A stretch of DNA of 64,000 nt from QANA01 sp963665505 (GTDB lineage Bacteria; Bacillota; Clostridia; Christensenellales; Christensenellaceae): NCBI GenBank assembly GCA_963665505.1, contig OY762275.1, forward strand, positions 558,001 through 622,000, written 5' to 3'. The notes beneath the pieces were generated by a model that had not been told where the DNA came from, did no database searches, and saw only the letters and a list, made by a program, of their open reading frames with translations. Positions 16,819-25,254 of the stretch are shown here, piece after piece. Made by a program: the position numbers and the translations under genes. How positions within the stretch are numbered: position 1 is the first letter of the stretch; each line of letters begins with the position of its first letter.

Positions 16819-18090
16819 ATGGAAAGGACGATTCTGCACTGCGACTGCAATGCGTTTTTTGCGTCTGTCGAATGTATGCGCGAGCCTGCGCTCAGAAAGG
16901 TGCCTATGGCGGTATCGGGCAATCCAAACAATCGCCACGGGATCATCCTGGCCAAAAACGAACTGGCTAAAAAGTACAAGGTCACCACGGCGGAAACGGT
17001 TTGGCAGGCACGGAAGAAATGCCCCGGTCTGGTCCTAGTACCGCCCCATTATGAAGCGTATGTGGCGTGTTCCCGCAGGGTCAACGCCGTCTATGCGCAC
17101 TATACGGACCTGACCGCGCCTTTCGGCATAGATGAAACGTATCTGGATATCACGGGGAGCATGCATTTATTTGGAAAAGACGGAGGCGGGATCGCGGACG
17201 AACTTCGCCGTCGGATAAAGGAAGAAATCGGGATCACGATCTCGGTCGGGGTCTCTTTCAATAAGATATTTGCCAAATTGGGCAGCGATTACAAAAAACC
17301 GGATGCCACCACCATCATCACCCGGAAAAATTTTCAACGGATCCTGTATCCGTTGCCCGTTGGCGAATTGTTGTTCGTAGGCCCCGCTTTGGAAAAGAAG
17401 CTGGGCCGCTGCAGGATCAGAACAATAGGGCAGCTCGCACTGGCCGACAGGGAATTTTTGACGCAACTGCTGGGTAAAACGGGCTGTCAGCTGAGCGATG
17501 CGGCCCGCGGGTTGGACACCAGTCCTGTCGTATCCGAATACGCACGACCGCGGGCCAAATCCGTGGGCCATGGGATGACGTTTTCGAAGAACCTTGTTCG
17601 GGAAGAAGATATCAGAGAGGGGCTGGCTCTATTGGCGGATAAAGTGGCGCAGCGGCTACGCCGGCACTGCTGGAAGAGTGCGGGCGTACAGGTCTCTGTG
17701 AGAGACCCGCGTTTTGTGACGGTTTCCAAAAGAAGAAAACTGGCGAACCCGACGTGGCTTTTTTCCGATATCTATCAGGCCGCTCTGGACCTGATCGAAC
17801 AATGCCGGCCTTTGGGGAAACCCGTCCGGGCGCTCACAGTTACCGGCACACATATCTGCAGTCTGGAGGAAGCGGCCGAACAGGGCACTCTCTTTGGATG
17901 GGAAAGCGAACGGAGTGGCCGGCGGGAAAAATTGGAGGAGGCCGTATTCTCCATACGCGACAGGTATGGAACGGACGCGGTCGTGCCCGCCTCCCTGCTG
18001 TGTGCGCAGAGAAAAGCAAAGCAAAGAGAAACGCCAAAGAGGTGGGATCTGGGGGAGTATATCCCCTTCCACGGGGTGGACATCAGGTAG
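16819..18090 (+). CDS. dinB: DNA polymerase IV (Y family)
   Basis: DinB, 423 residues, a distributive translesion polymerase. Catalytic acids are Asp9 in HCDCNAFFASVE and Asp105-Glu106 in GIDETYLD (usual form SIDEAYLD). The little-finger domain spans the last third. No obvious beta-clamp motif could be assigned by eye. It follows the S24 repressor by 20 bases and precedes the radical SAM gene by 9, which supports damage-induced expression as one unit. Length is in the upper normal range for PolIV of Clostridia. Confidence 0.93.
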   Translation: MERTILHCDCNAFFASVECMREPALRKVPMAVSGNPNNRHGIILAKNELAKKYKVTTAETVWQARKKCPGLVLVPPHYEAYVACSRRVNAVYAHYTDLTAPFGIDETYLDITGSMHLFGKDGGGIADELRRRIKEEIGITISVGVSFNKIFAKLGSDYKKPDATTIITRKNFQRILYPLPVGELLFVGPALEKKLGRCRIRTIGQLALADREFLTQLLGKTGCQLSDAARGLDTSPVVSEYARPRAKSVGHGMTFSKNLVREEDIREGLALLADKVAQRLRRHCWKSAGVQVSVRDPRFVTVSKRRKLANPTWLFSDIYQAALDLIEQCRPLGKPVRALTVTGTHICSLEEAAEQGTLFGWESERSGRREKLEEAVFSIRDRYGTDAVVPASLLCAQRKAKQRETPKRWDLGEYIPFHGVDIR

Positions 18091-18099
18091 GGAACAGAT

Positions 18100-19398
18100 A
18101 TGGATGTCATGGAGAAACTTTCTATACTGACGGATGCGGCCAAATATGATGTGGCCTGTACTTCCAGCGGTACGCAAAGAGAAGGGAAGAAGGGCGGGAT
18201 AGGAAATGCCGCAAAGGCAGGGATCTGCCACAGCTTTGCCGCGGACGGGAGATGCATTTCCCTGCTCAAAGTGCTTTTGAGCAATGCCTGCACGTACGAC
18301 TGCAAGTACTGTATCAACCGGCGTACAAATGATGTGCGGCGCGCCACTTTCACGCCGCGGGAGCTTGCGGACCTGACGATAGAATTCTACAGAAGGAATT
18401 ATATAGAAGGCTTGTTTTTGAGCTCGGCCGTATTGAAAACCCCGGATTATACCTGCGGGCTTATCATAGAAGCGCTTACGATACTGCGGGAGGAATATTG
18501 CTTCAATGGATACATCCATGCAAAAGTAATCCCCGGTGCGGATGAAGGGCTGATCGCCCGCCTGGGTGCGTTGGCCGACCGTGTCAGCGTCAATATAGAA
18601 TTGCCTTCGGAACAAAGCCTGTGCCGTCTGGCGCCGGATAAAACAAAGAAAAGCATTTTTCTGCCTATGGGGCAGATTGCAGGGAAGATACGGGAAAACA
18701 AAGAAGGATTGGTGAAATATAAGCACCAACCCAAGTTCGCGCGCGCGGGGCAGAGCACGCAGCTTATCGTGGGCGCTTCGCCGGAAAGCGATTACCAGAT
18801 CCTGAAGCTGACCGCTTCACTGTATAAAAAATATCGGCTGAAACGTGTGTTTTTCTCTGCGTATATACCCATCGCAGAGTATACCGGCCTGCCCGCCATA
18901 GGCACAAAACCGCCGCTGCTGCGGGAACACCGCCTGTATCAGGCCGATTGGCTGTTGCGATACTATGGGTTTCAGGCGGAAGAACTCTTGGATGAGAAAA
19001 ACCAGAATTTCAATCCGCTGCTGGACCCGAAATGCAACTGGGCGCTGCAGCATATGGACCTGTTCCCGCTGGAAATCAACAAGGCGCCGTATGAAATGCT
19101 GCTGCGGGTGCCCGGGATCGGGGTAAAGAGCGCCCGGCGCATCCTGGAGGCAAGGCGTGTGGCAGTGATCGATTTCTCCGGCCTGAAAAAGCTGGGGACC
19201 GTCCTGAAATGGGCGCGGTTCTTTATAACCTGCCGCGGGAAAGTAGCCGATGGGGTCGTGCTGGACAGCCGATTGATACAAAGGGAGTTTTTGGCGCAGG
19301 GGCAGGCCAGGATTTACCGGAAAAAAGACCCCCGCCAGCTTTCCCTGTTTGACAGTACGCCGGAGGACAGCTTGAAATGCCTTACAGGACAGATGTGA
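18100..19398 (+). CDS. Radical SAM protein, putative DNA modification/repair type
   Basis: A 432-residue radical SAM enzyme. The cluster motif is C64-x3-C68-x2-C71 (SNACTYDCKYCINRR). The C-terminus holds a helix-hairpin-helix DNA-binding element (LLRVPGIGVKSARRILEAR). This pairing matches the family annotated as putative DNA modification/repair radical SAM protein, which is related to spore photoproduct lyase in idea and is nearly always encoded with a second DNA metabolism protein, as here. The substrate is unknown. The next gene overlaps its end by 22 bases, so the two are translated together. Confidence 0.85.
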   Translation: MDVMEKLSILTDAAKYDVACTSSGTQREGKKGGIGNAAKAGICHSFAADGRCISLLKVLLSNACTYDCKYCINRRTNDVRRATFTPRELADLTIEFYRRNYIEGLFLSSAVLKTPDYTCGLIIEALTILREEYCFNGYIHAKVIPGADEGLIARLGALADRVSVNIELPSEQSLCRLAPDKTKKSIFLPMGQIAGKIRENKEGLVKYKHQPKFARAGQSTQLIVGASPESDYQILKLTASLYKKYRLKRVFFSAYIPIAEYTGLPAIGTKPPLLREHRLYQADWLLRYYGFQAEELLDEKNQNFNPLLDPKCNWALQHMDLFPLEINKAPYEMLLRVPGIGVKSARRILEARRVAVIDFSGLKKLGTVLKWARFFITCRGKVADGVVLDSRLIQREFLAQGQARIYRKKDPRQLSLFDSTPEDSLKCLTGQM

Positions 19399-20177
19399 TC
19401 TATCGCTACGACGGCAGCTTTGCGGGGTTGCTGACCTGCGTCTTTGAAAGTTTCTATAGAAAGGAGATGCCGTATGCCATCCTGCCTCCCGAAAGGCGGC
19501 AAGAGATGTTGTACCAAAAACGGCATATCCTGACCGAAAAAGGGAAGGCCGACCGGGTATTCTGTTCTGTACGGGAAAAAATATCGGGGGATGCGCTGTA
19601 TTTTGTAACGCGGACTTTCCTGACCTGCCTGGAAGACAAGGAAGAATTGATCTTGCGGTTTTTGCATAAGGGGTATCGTATCGGGCCCAAAGTGATGCAC
19701 ATGCTTACCGACCATACGGTTGCCCGCATGATGGCGGCCGTTTCGCATTTGGAGAAAGAGGCGCATCTGTTTACCGGCTTTGTCCGTTTTTCCGAGTACC
19801 GGGGAGTCCTTGTCGCGGTCATAGAGCCTAAAAATTATGTACTGCCCCTGCTTGCGCCGCATTTTTGCGACAGATTGCGGGAAGAGGCTTTCCTGCTTTT
19901 TGATAAGACGCATAAAGAGGTGCTTCTTTATCGGCGGGGGCAAAGGGAAATCGTACCGATGGAAGAGATCGTGCTGCCCGCCGCGTCCGAAAAGGAAGTG
20001 TATTACCGGACTTTATGGAAGCTGTTTTACGATACGATCGCGATAGAAAGCAGGTATAACCCCAAAGGCAGGCAGACCCATATGCCCAAGCGGTATTGGG
20101 CAAACATGACGGAATTTCTTTCGCCGGACGTAGAAGCGGATGGAGCAAAATGCATACAGCCCCGCTTTCCCGGATAA
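19377..20177 (+). CDS. Putative DNA metabolism protein, partner of the radical SAM enzyme
   Basis: A 266-residue protein that begins inside the end of the radical SAM gene. N-terminal YRYDGSFAGLLTCVFESFY and the later PKRYWANMTEF are features of the partner family (TIGR03915-type). The second half resembles the uracil-DNA glycosylase-like C-terminal domain found in some members, but I see no clear catalytic motif. Tight coupling with the radical SAM gene in many Firmicutes suggests a complex acting on DNA. It is the last gene of the S24 repressor-dinB unit. Confidence 0.75.
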   Translation: MPYRTDVIYRYDGSFAGLLTCVFESFYRKEMPYAILPPERRQEMLYQKRHILTEKGKADRVFCSVREKISGDALYFVTRTFLTCLEDKEELILRFLHKGYRIGPKVMHMLTDHTVARMMAAVSHLEKEAHLFTGFVRFSEYRGVLVAVIEPKNYVLPLLAPHFCDRLREEAFLLFDKTHKEVLLYRRGQREIVPMEEIVLPAASEKEVYYRTLWKLFYDTIAIESRYNPKGRQTHMPKRYWANMTEFLSPDVEADGAKCIQPRFPG

Positions 20178-20242
20178 GCGCGGCTTGGGGTATTTTCCCC
20201 AATTGCGCAGAAGGGAAAAATATGCCCGGCGGGGCAGCGTAT
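20178..20242. terminator. Hairpin between two convergent genes
   Basis: Sequence around 20175-20210 forms a stem (CTTGGGG / CCCCAA with outer GCGC pairs) without a clear U-tract. It could weakly end transcription of the repair operon; no gene is present. Confidence 0.3.
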
Positions 20243-20623
20243 TTAAAATATATTGTTCCAGGAACATCCGATCCCTTCCTGGATCTGCTGTAAAGAAAAT
20301 TGAATTTCCGCCAATGCGGCGCTTGCCAGGCTGTGTTCTTCCTCCCGCAGGTATATGCCCAGAGTTTCTATCTCCAGGCCGATACAGTCGACCTCGGAAT
20401 GTTTTATGAGGGATTTCAGGTACGCGGCGTATGTTTCCCACAGATCCTGGAATCCGCCGTAGCATAGGGTCGCCTTTTCGTAGTTGCCCGCATGCAGGGC
20501 AGTATCCACATCGGAAAGAGAAGACGTCAGGGAATCGACGGCGTCTTTTAAGTAATAGGCGTACCACAGACAAGCGGCGATCAGCAGGGCGAAAATGAAA
20601 AGGACGGCAATCTTTTTAAGCAT
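20243..20623 (-). CDS. Small membrane-anchored DUF4363-like protein
   Basis: A 126-residue protein with one N-terminal membrane segment (about 4-24) and a helical, charged remainder (DAVDSLTSSLSDVDTAL, then HAGNYEKATL). The start at 20623 overlaps the stop of the DUF421 gene (ATG at 20623, stop at 20616). The pairing of a DUF421 protein with a DUF4363-type protein occurs in other Clostridia, often in sporulating ones. Its function is unknown; it most likely faces the outside. Confidence 0.65.
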   Translation of the reverse strand: MLKKIAVLFIFALLIAACLWYAYYLKDAVDSLTSSLSDVDTALHAGNYEKATLCYGGFQDLWETYAAYLKSLIKHSEVDCIGLEIETLGIYLREEEHSLASAALAEIQFSLQQIQEGIGCSWNNIF

Positions 20624-21332
20624 GGATCCAACTCTTCCCCAGGGTGAATGTGCGGGTCGAACCGGCCTTGTCCTGCAAAAAGGCCTCTCCCGTATCGGTG
20701 ACGGTGAAAAGCAGGATCTGTTTGATCTCTCTGTATCCAAGCGAGGCAAGCAGCGCCCGGACTTGGCCGGCATCGATGGAAAACCGGGAGAGATTGGAGG
20801 TGCTCAGCTTGCCATCCACGATAATGGAAGAATGCAGAGTTGATTTTACGGCAGAAATCTCCATATCCATAGGTGTGAGCGGCAAAAACCGAGCGTACGG
20901 CAGGACCGAGAGTTCGCCGTTTGTCTCCAGTATGGCATAATGGATGGAAGAAATATCGGTCGTACCGGACATGCGAAGCTGTTCGATGAGGTCGTTTAGG
21001 TCGTATCCGATCTTTTTAATCTCGTCATACAGGATCTTGCCGTTATGGATCAGAATACTGGGGTTCCCGCGGATAAAGGTGCTGAGTTTTTTGCTTTTTA
21101 TACATATATAGGACAGAAAAGAATACATGAGGAGCAAAGTGATCGCCGGTACGACCCCATAAAAAAGAGGGGTGCCGGGATCATCCATCGGTGTCGTGGC
21201 CACTTCCGCGATCATGAGCGTGATGATCAGTTCATAAGGCTGCAGTTGCCCGGATTGTTTTTGCCCCATGAGGCGGATCGCAAAAAACATAATGATGTAG
21301 AGCAGCACGGTTTTAATTACAAGCGTCAGCAT
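20616..21332 (-). CDS. DUF421 family membrane protein (YetF/YcaP-like)
   Basis: A 238-residue protein. The start with GGGGGAGAT before it lies 36 bases inside the longest reading. Three transmembrane helices occupy about residues 3-80 (LYIIMFFAIRLMGQKQSGQ and the next two), followed by a soluble domain with the conserved GNPSILIHNGKILYDEIKK. This is the DUF421 layout. The role is unknown; in Bacillus, YetF-type proteins are expressed in spores. It is co-translated with the DUF4363-like gene. Confidence 0.8.
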   Translation of the reverse strand: MLTLVIKTVLLYIIMFFAIRLMGQKQSGQLQPYELIITLMIAEVATTPMDDPGTPLFYGVVPAITLLLMYSFLSYICIKSKKLSTFIRGNPSILIHNGKILYDEIKKIGYDLNDLIEQLRMSGTTDISSIHYAILETNGELSVLPYARFLPLTPMDMEISAVKSTLHSSIIVDGKLSTSNLSRFSIDAGQVRALLASLGYREIKQILLFTVTDTGEAFLQDKAGSTRTFTLGKSWIHA

Positions 21333-21465
21333 GCATATCTCCCCCGGTTTACCGTATAGTTTGCACATTTTTAGTTTGGCGCATTGCGCAGGGCGTTATA
21401 CGTAAATAATTCTCAGTTACTTTTTAAAAATTCTAAATAATGATACAGCGCCATTAGGCATATGC

Positions 21466-21471
21466 TATAAT
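21466..21471 (+). promoter_or_regulatory. -10 box upstream of the lipoprotein gene
   Basis: TATAAT preceded by TG at -13 (ATGCTATAAT), an extended -10; no good -35. It lies about 40 bases before the start of the lipoprotein gene at 21510. Confidence 0.55.
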
Positions 21472-21509
21472 AGAAAAAAGGGGACGAATCAACCGAATCG
21501 GGAGATAAA

Positions 21510-22481
21510 ATGAAAAAAGTTTTTTTTATCTTTCTGTGTGTATTGTTACTTGCGGGATGTGGCGTCGGAGAGAAAACAAACGCCGATGATTTATTTTCCA
21601 TTTCGGCGGAACTGTTGAATATTTTGTGGAATGTGGATTATACTACGTTTACCTGTGAAAGAACCACGGAATTTGCCCGGACCTATTATGAGGAAGGGTA
21701 CTTTTTGTATTATATGGAAGAGGAAGAGTATAATGCGGGCGTCTCTTATGCACAGGATACCGAGCTCGTTTCCCGCCTGATCGATACGGAAGACCTGGGA
21801 ACGGAAGATCAGACGCTCGATTCGCAGGAATACAGTGTACAGACGATACGCGTACATGTGTGTGTGGATCATTTCCGGCCCGAAGACCCGGATACGAACT
21901 TTTTTGAAGAGGGCCAGACCTATACGCTGGTGTACAATATCTATTTTATACGGGAGGATGGAGAACCCAAAATCGCAGGATTTTCTTACAGCCCCGAGGG
22001 AGAGGAAATGCTGCCTGCATCGGAAAAAGAGCCGCTTTCGCAGGCGGAGCGTGCGAAAATCATGCAAATCACAAAAGAGTATCTGGAGATCCGGTATGAT
22101 TTCGATGTGCATACGTTTTCGGCGGAAGAAGCCTGGGTTTTTTACAGCGAAAATCTCACGGAAGAATTTTTGGAAAGAGACGAGATCTCCCTGGAGACAA
22201 TCCGGGAAATGCTCGCAGAGTACACGCAATATGAAGTTTTTATAAATCTTGTGGATTCTATACTGGAATCCGGAGAACAAAAAACGTATGTATATGATGG
22301 GGTCAATCAAAACTTTTATTATTGGGTAAAAGCGGTTTATACATATTCCATTTCTGCCCGGGAAGAATACCTGGTGAAAAAGGATATCGGGGAGAGGGGG
22401 ACGCTCACGGAAATCCTGTATTTTGAAAAACAAACGGATGGGGACTTCAAAATGGCATGGGCGAAATATGGAACGGAATAA
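21510..22481 (+). CDS. Hypothetical lipoprotein
   Basis: A 323-residue protein with a lipoprotein signal (MKKVFFIFLCVLLLAGCG; lipobox LAGC with Cys17). The mature part is acidic and rich in Glu, Tyr and Phe, with no domain I recognise. The pattern of alternating beta-like stretches could be an NTF2-like or similar small-barrel fold, but this is a guess. The gene stands alone between an extended -10 promoter and the next promoter at 22499. It would sit on the outer face of the membrane. Confidence 0.75.
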   Translation: MKKVFFIFLCVLLLAGCGVGEKTNADDLFSISAELLNILWNVDYTTFTCERTTEFARTYYEEGYFLYYMEEEEYNAGVSYAQDTELVSRLIDTEDLGTEDQTLDSQEYSVQTIRVHVCVDHFRPEDPDTNFFEEGQTYTLVYNIYFIREDGEPKIAGFSYSPEGEEMLPASEKEPLSQAERAKIMQITKEYLEIRYDFDVHTFSAEEAWVFYSENLTEEFLERDEISLETIREMLAEYTQYEVFINLVDSILESGEQKTYVYDGVNQNFYYWVKAVYTYSISAREEYLVKKDIGERGTLTEILYFEKQTDGDFKMAWAKYGTE

Positions 22482-22498
22482 ACCTCAATAACTGGAAA

Positions 22499-22526
22499 TT
22501 GATTCCGGCAGATTTTTATGTATAAT
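22499..22526 (+). promoter_or_regulatory. Promoter of the Spo0E-like gene
   Basis: TTGATT (22499-22504) and TATAAT (22521-22526) with a 16-base spacer. Confidence 0.65.
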
Positions 22527-22571
22527 AATTTTATAAGGAGACTTCTTATTTTACGGAGGGTAGGGTAAACG

Positions 22572-22814
22572 ATGGACTATAGATCGGGTGCGGAAATTAA
22601 TCAACGGATAGAAAAACTACGCCATGAACTGGATAAGGAAAAAGCGGAGTTGGAACATCTGGCGGAAGAGTGCATCAAAACGGGCCGGTCGCTTGCAAGC
22701 GATGAGAATGTGCTGCGGCAGAACAGAGTGGTGGATACGCTTGTTATAAAAGAGCACAAACTGCGGGAGATGCTAAAAAACTACGATACATTTTTTAAAA
22801 AAGAAGAGAAATAA
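22572..22814 (+). CDS. Small coiled-coil protein, possibly Spo0E-like phosphatase
   Basis: An 80-residue, highly charged helical protein. The layout IEKLRHELDKEKAEL, then VLRQNRVVDTLVIKE, resembles the two-helix Spo0E family of aspartyl-phosphate phosphatases, where the second helix normally has SQELD. Here the equivalent is QNRVVD, so the match is imperfect. No other sporulation genes are in the window. A GGAGGG site lies upstream. Another small helical protein family is equally possible. Confidence 0.5.
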   Translation: MDYRSGAEINQRIEKLRHELDKEKAELEHLAEECIKTGRSLASDENVLRQNRVVDTLVIKEHKLREMLKNYDTFFKKEEK

Positions 22815-22909
22815 ACCAGGATGTTTCCGTTGCCCGGAGACAAAATGTTTAAACACCGCTTCTTTGCTTGGCGAACACATATTTAAAGAATCCTATCGAA
22901 GGAGAAAAA

Positions 22910-22969
22910 ATGGCTTGTTCCACCGGCTGTTTTTTTTGTGGGGAAAAAATCGATCTTTTCGGGGGATAG
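22910..22969 (+). CDS. Tiny 19-residue cysteine peptide
   Basis: Too short for routine gene finding. AAGGAG (22899-22904), a 5-base spacer and ATG give an excellent ribosome-binding site. The peptide is MACSTGCFFCGEKIDLFGG with a C-x3-C-x2-C cysteine pattern, which in longer proteins binds an Fe-S cluster or zinc. It lies between the Spo0E-like gene and the cdaA promoter, in the same direction. It could be a functional small protein, a leader peptide or chance. Confidence 0.4.
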   Translation: MACSTGCFFCGEKIDLFGG

Positions 22970-23032
22970 ATAGAAGTAAGGGCGTCCAACAGAAAATTCG
23001 GGGACGGGATAGGTTTTTTTATCAAATAATGC

Positions 23033-23038
23033 TATAAT
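23033..23038 (+). promoter_or_regulatory. cdaA -10 box
   Basis: TATAAT with TG nearby (AATGCTATAAT), about 40 bases before the cdaA start; the -35 is weak. Transcription would begin near 23045. Confidence 0.55.
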
Positions 23039-23077
23039 ACTCTGTAAGAGAAACAATCTGTTTTGGGGAGCAAGACG

Positions 23078-23920
23078 GTGGCTGATTTTATTTCGATCAT
23101 AAAAAATAGTACGCTCAAAGTGACGGTCCTAGACGGGATAGATATCCTTTTGATCTCCATGATCATTTACGGCCTCCTGAAAATTACCACCCGGACGAGC
23201 GCGTCGCAGGTTTTGAAAGGGCTGGGCCTTTTTATCGTGCTGGCGCAGGTATGCAAGCTGATCGGCCTTTCGGCGATGTCGTGGCTTTTGAGCACGTTTA
23301 TCGATGCCGGCGTTGTGCTGGTGGTCGTTATCTTCCAGCCGGAGATCCGAAGGGCGCTGGAGCGGATGGGCCGGGGCAAACTTTTTGACATTGCGCTGAA
23401 CAACTATCATTCCTCTGATTATGGCCGGGAGATAGAAGAGTTGGAGCGGGCGGTGCTCAACATGTCTAAACGCAAGATAGGGGCACTGATCGTCTTTGAA
23501 AATAAAACGGGTCTGAAAGATGTCATCGAAAGCGGCAACCTGATCAACGCGCGTATTTCAAGCGAGCTTGTGGAAAATATCTTTTTCCCCAATTCGCCGC
23601 TGCACGACGGGGCTGTGATCATCCGCAGGGAAAAGATTATCGCGGCCGGATGCTTTTTGCCGTTGAGCGATAACAGACAGATCTCTTCCGAGCTGGGCAC
23701 CCGCCACCGGGCGGCACTCGGGATCTCCGAGCTTTCGGATGCGCAGGTTTTGATCGTTTCAGAAGAAACCGGCGTCATATCGGTCGCCCATGAAGGAACG
23801 ATCACGCGCTATCTGGACAGGAAAGCGCTGCGCGCCATATTGGAAGGCATCTATATCACCAAGCCCCGCAGCAAGATCATCGGTGTCAGCCGGGACAGGA
23901 AGAAAGGGGATAAAAAATGA
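23078..23920 (+). CDS. cdaA: Diadenylate cyclase CdaA
   Basis: CdaA/DacA, 280 residues, makes cyclic di-AMP from two ATP. The GTG at 23078 has GGGGAG 7 bases upstream and fits the family N-terminus; a TTG 15 bases earlier overlaps that site. Three transmembrane segments lie in about residues 15-85. The DisA_N catalytic domain has the two signature motifs SPLHDGAVII and GTRHRAALG. It overlaps the following ybbR gene by 4 bases, the conserved cdaA-cdaR arrangement. Cyclic di-AMP controls potassium and osmolyte balance and cell-wall homeostasis. Confidence 0.95.
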   Translation: MADFISIIKNSTLKVTVLDGIDILLISMIIYGLLKITTRTSASQVLKGLGLFIVLAQVCKLIGLSAMSWLLSTFIDAGVVLVVVIFQPEIRRALERMGRGKLFDIALNNYHSSDYGREIEELERAVLNMSKRKIGALIVFENKTGLKDVIESGNLINARISSELVENIFFPNSPLHDGAVIIRREKIIAAGCFLPLSDNRQISSELGTRHRAALGISELSDAQVLIVSEETGVISVAHEGTITRYLDRKALRAILEGIYITKPRSKIIGVSRDRKKGDKK

Positions 23921-25206
23921 AACTGAAAGAAAAATTTTCATTCATTTGGAAGACCCTTAAAAGAGCGGGCCGCTTTTTATGGAGAGTTTTTAAGAGCAAT
24001 ATGTATCTGAAGCTGGCCTCCGTATTTTTTGCGTTCCTTATATGGAGCTACGTGATCGCCGCGGAGAACCCGCAGCGTCCCATGACGCTGGGAGACGTAT
24101 CCGTCAGCTATAACGGGATCAGCGAACTGACGGAGAAAAACCTGACCATCGACAACGACAGCCTTGTGCAGACCGTGGACGTTTTGGTCCTGGCGGGGCA
24201 GAATTATCATAAAAATGTTACGACCAATACGGTCAAGGCGTCGGTAGACCTTTCTGCAATCAATACGACGGGGGAATATGAGTTGCCTGTCCATGTGACG
24301 GTGAGTGTTTCCGGCGCTTCCATCACATCCATCACGCCTTCCACGATCACGGTAAAAGTCGATGATCTGGTGGAACGAGCGGTCCCTGTACGCTGCGTAC
24401 TGGAAGGGAATAGAACGGACGGGTATTATATAGGCGAGCCCACGCTCGAGGAGAACTATGTGATCATATCCGGCGCGAGGGAGAAGATCGAGGATATCGT
24501 GGAAGCGGTTGTCACCATCCCGATAGACGGGCTGGAGGAAAGCGTGCGGGCAAGCTATACCGCCAACCTGCTGGATACCGATGGGAACATAGTTTCTGCG
24601 GATTCGGTCAACGGAACGGTTCCCTCGGTGATCGTCAGTCTGGAAGTTCTGCCTATGAAGACGGTCAAGATCGATACTGCGCTGGCATTGCGTGCGGTCA
24701 CCAATGTAAAGGAAGGCTATGAGGCGGTCGATGTTTCGCTGAACCCGGAAGAAGTACAGATCGTGGGCGATGCGGATGTGCTTGCGGCGATCAATGCCGT
24801 GCAGATCAAGCCGTTATCGGCGGGGGACGCGGATACAAGCGTCCTGCTGGAGGGCGAATTGCAAAGCATAACGGGCGTACAGTTCGTAAATGGCACGGAT
24901 GTGGATGTTTATGTGCAGATCAATGAAGAACAAACAGAAAAGATGTTCGAAAACATAGCGATTTCCACGACCAACCTGGATAAAGGACTGAGAGCAACGC
25001 TTTCCGTCACATATACCGATATCATGGTCAGCGGGAACAAGTCGGATATGGCCGGTGTGAAACGCGCCGACGTTGTTGCTTTCGTGGATTTGACGGGACT
25101 GACGGCCGGAACATATATACTGCCTGTAAAAGTCGAAGAGATCGCCGGGATCGATTCTTCCGGGATAACCATTGAAGATACGAGCGTTACCGTGGTGATC
25201 AGATAG
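23917..25206 (+). CDS. YbbR-domain protein (CdaR, regulator of CdaA)
   Basis: A 429-residue extracellular protein with one N-terminal membrane segment (LASVFFAFLIWSYVIAA, about residues 30-46) and about four YbbR repeats of about 80-90 residues. Each repeat has the pattern of a strand, then P..V.V or ..V.V.G, as in PVHVTVSVSG and VEISG-like turns. It is the usual partner that binds and modulates CdaA at the membrane. It overlaps the stop of cdaA. In most Firmicutes glmM follows; here it does not, and a flavoprotein gene follows instead. Confidence 0.9.
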   Translation: MKLKEKFSFIWKTLKRAGRFLWRVFKSNMYLKLASVFFAFLIWSYVIAAENPQRPMTLGDVSVSYNGISELTEKNLTIDNDSLVQTVDVLVLAGQNYHKNVTTNTVKASVDLSAINTTGEYELPVHVTVSVSGASITSITPSTITVKVDDLVERAVPVRCVLEGNRTDGYYIGEPTLEENYVIISGAREKIEDIVEAVVTIPIDGLEESVRASYTANLLDTDGNIVSADSVNGTVPSVIVSLEVLPMKTVKIDTALALRAVTNVKEGYEAVDVSLNPEEVQIVGDADVLAAINAVQIKPLSAGDADTSVLLEGELQSITGVQFVNGTDVDVYVQINEEQTEKMFENIAISTTNLDKGLRATLSVTYTDIMVSGNKSDMAGVKRADVVAFVDLTGLTAGTYILPVKVEEIAGIDSSGITIEDTSVTVVIR

Positions 25207-25254
25207 GGCCAGACGCCCCTATAGTTTGAAATAATAAAGAAAAAGAGGGACCGG

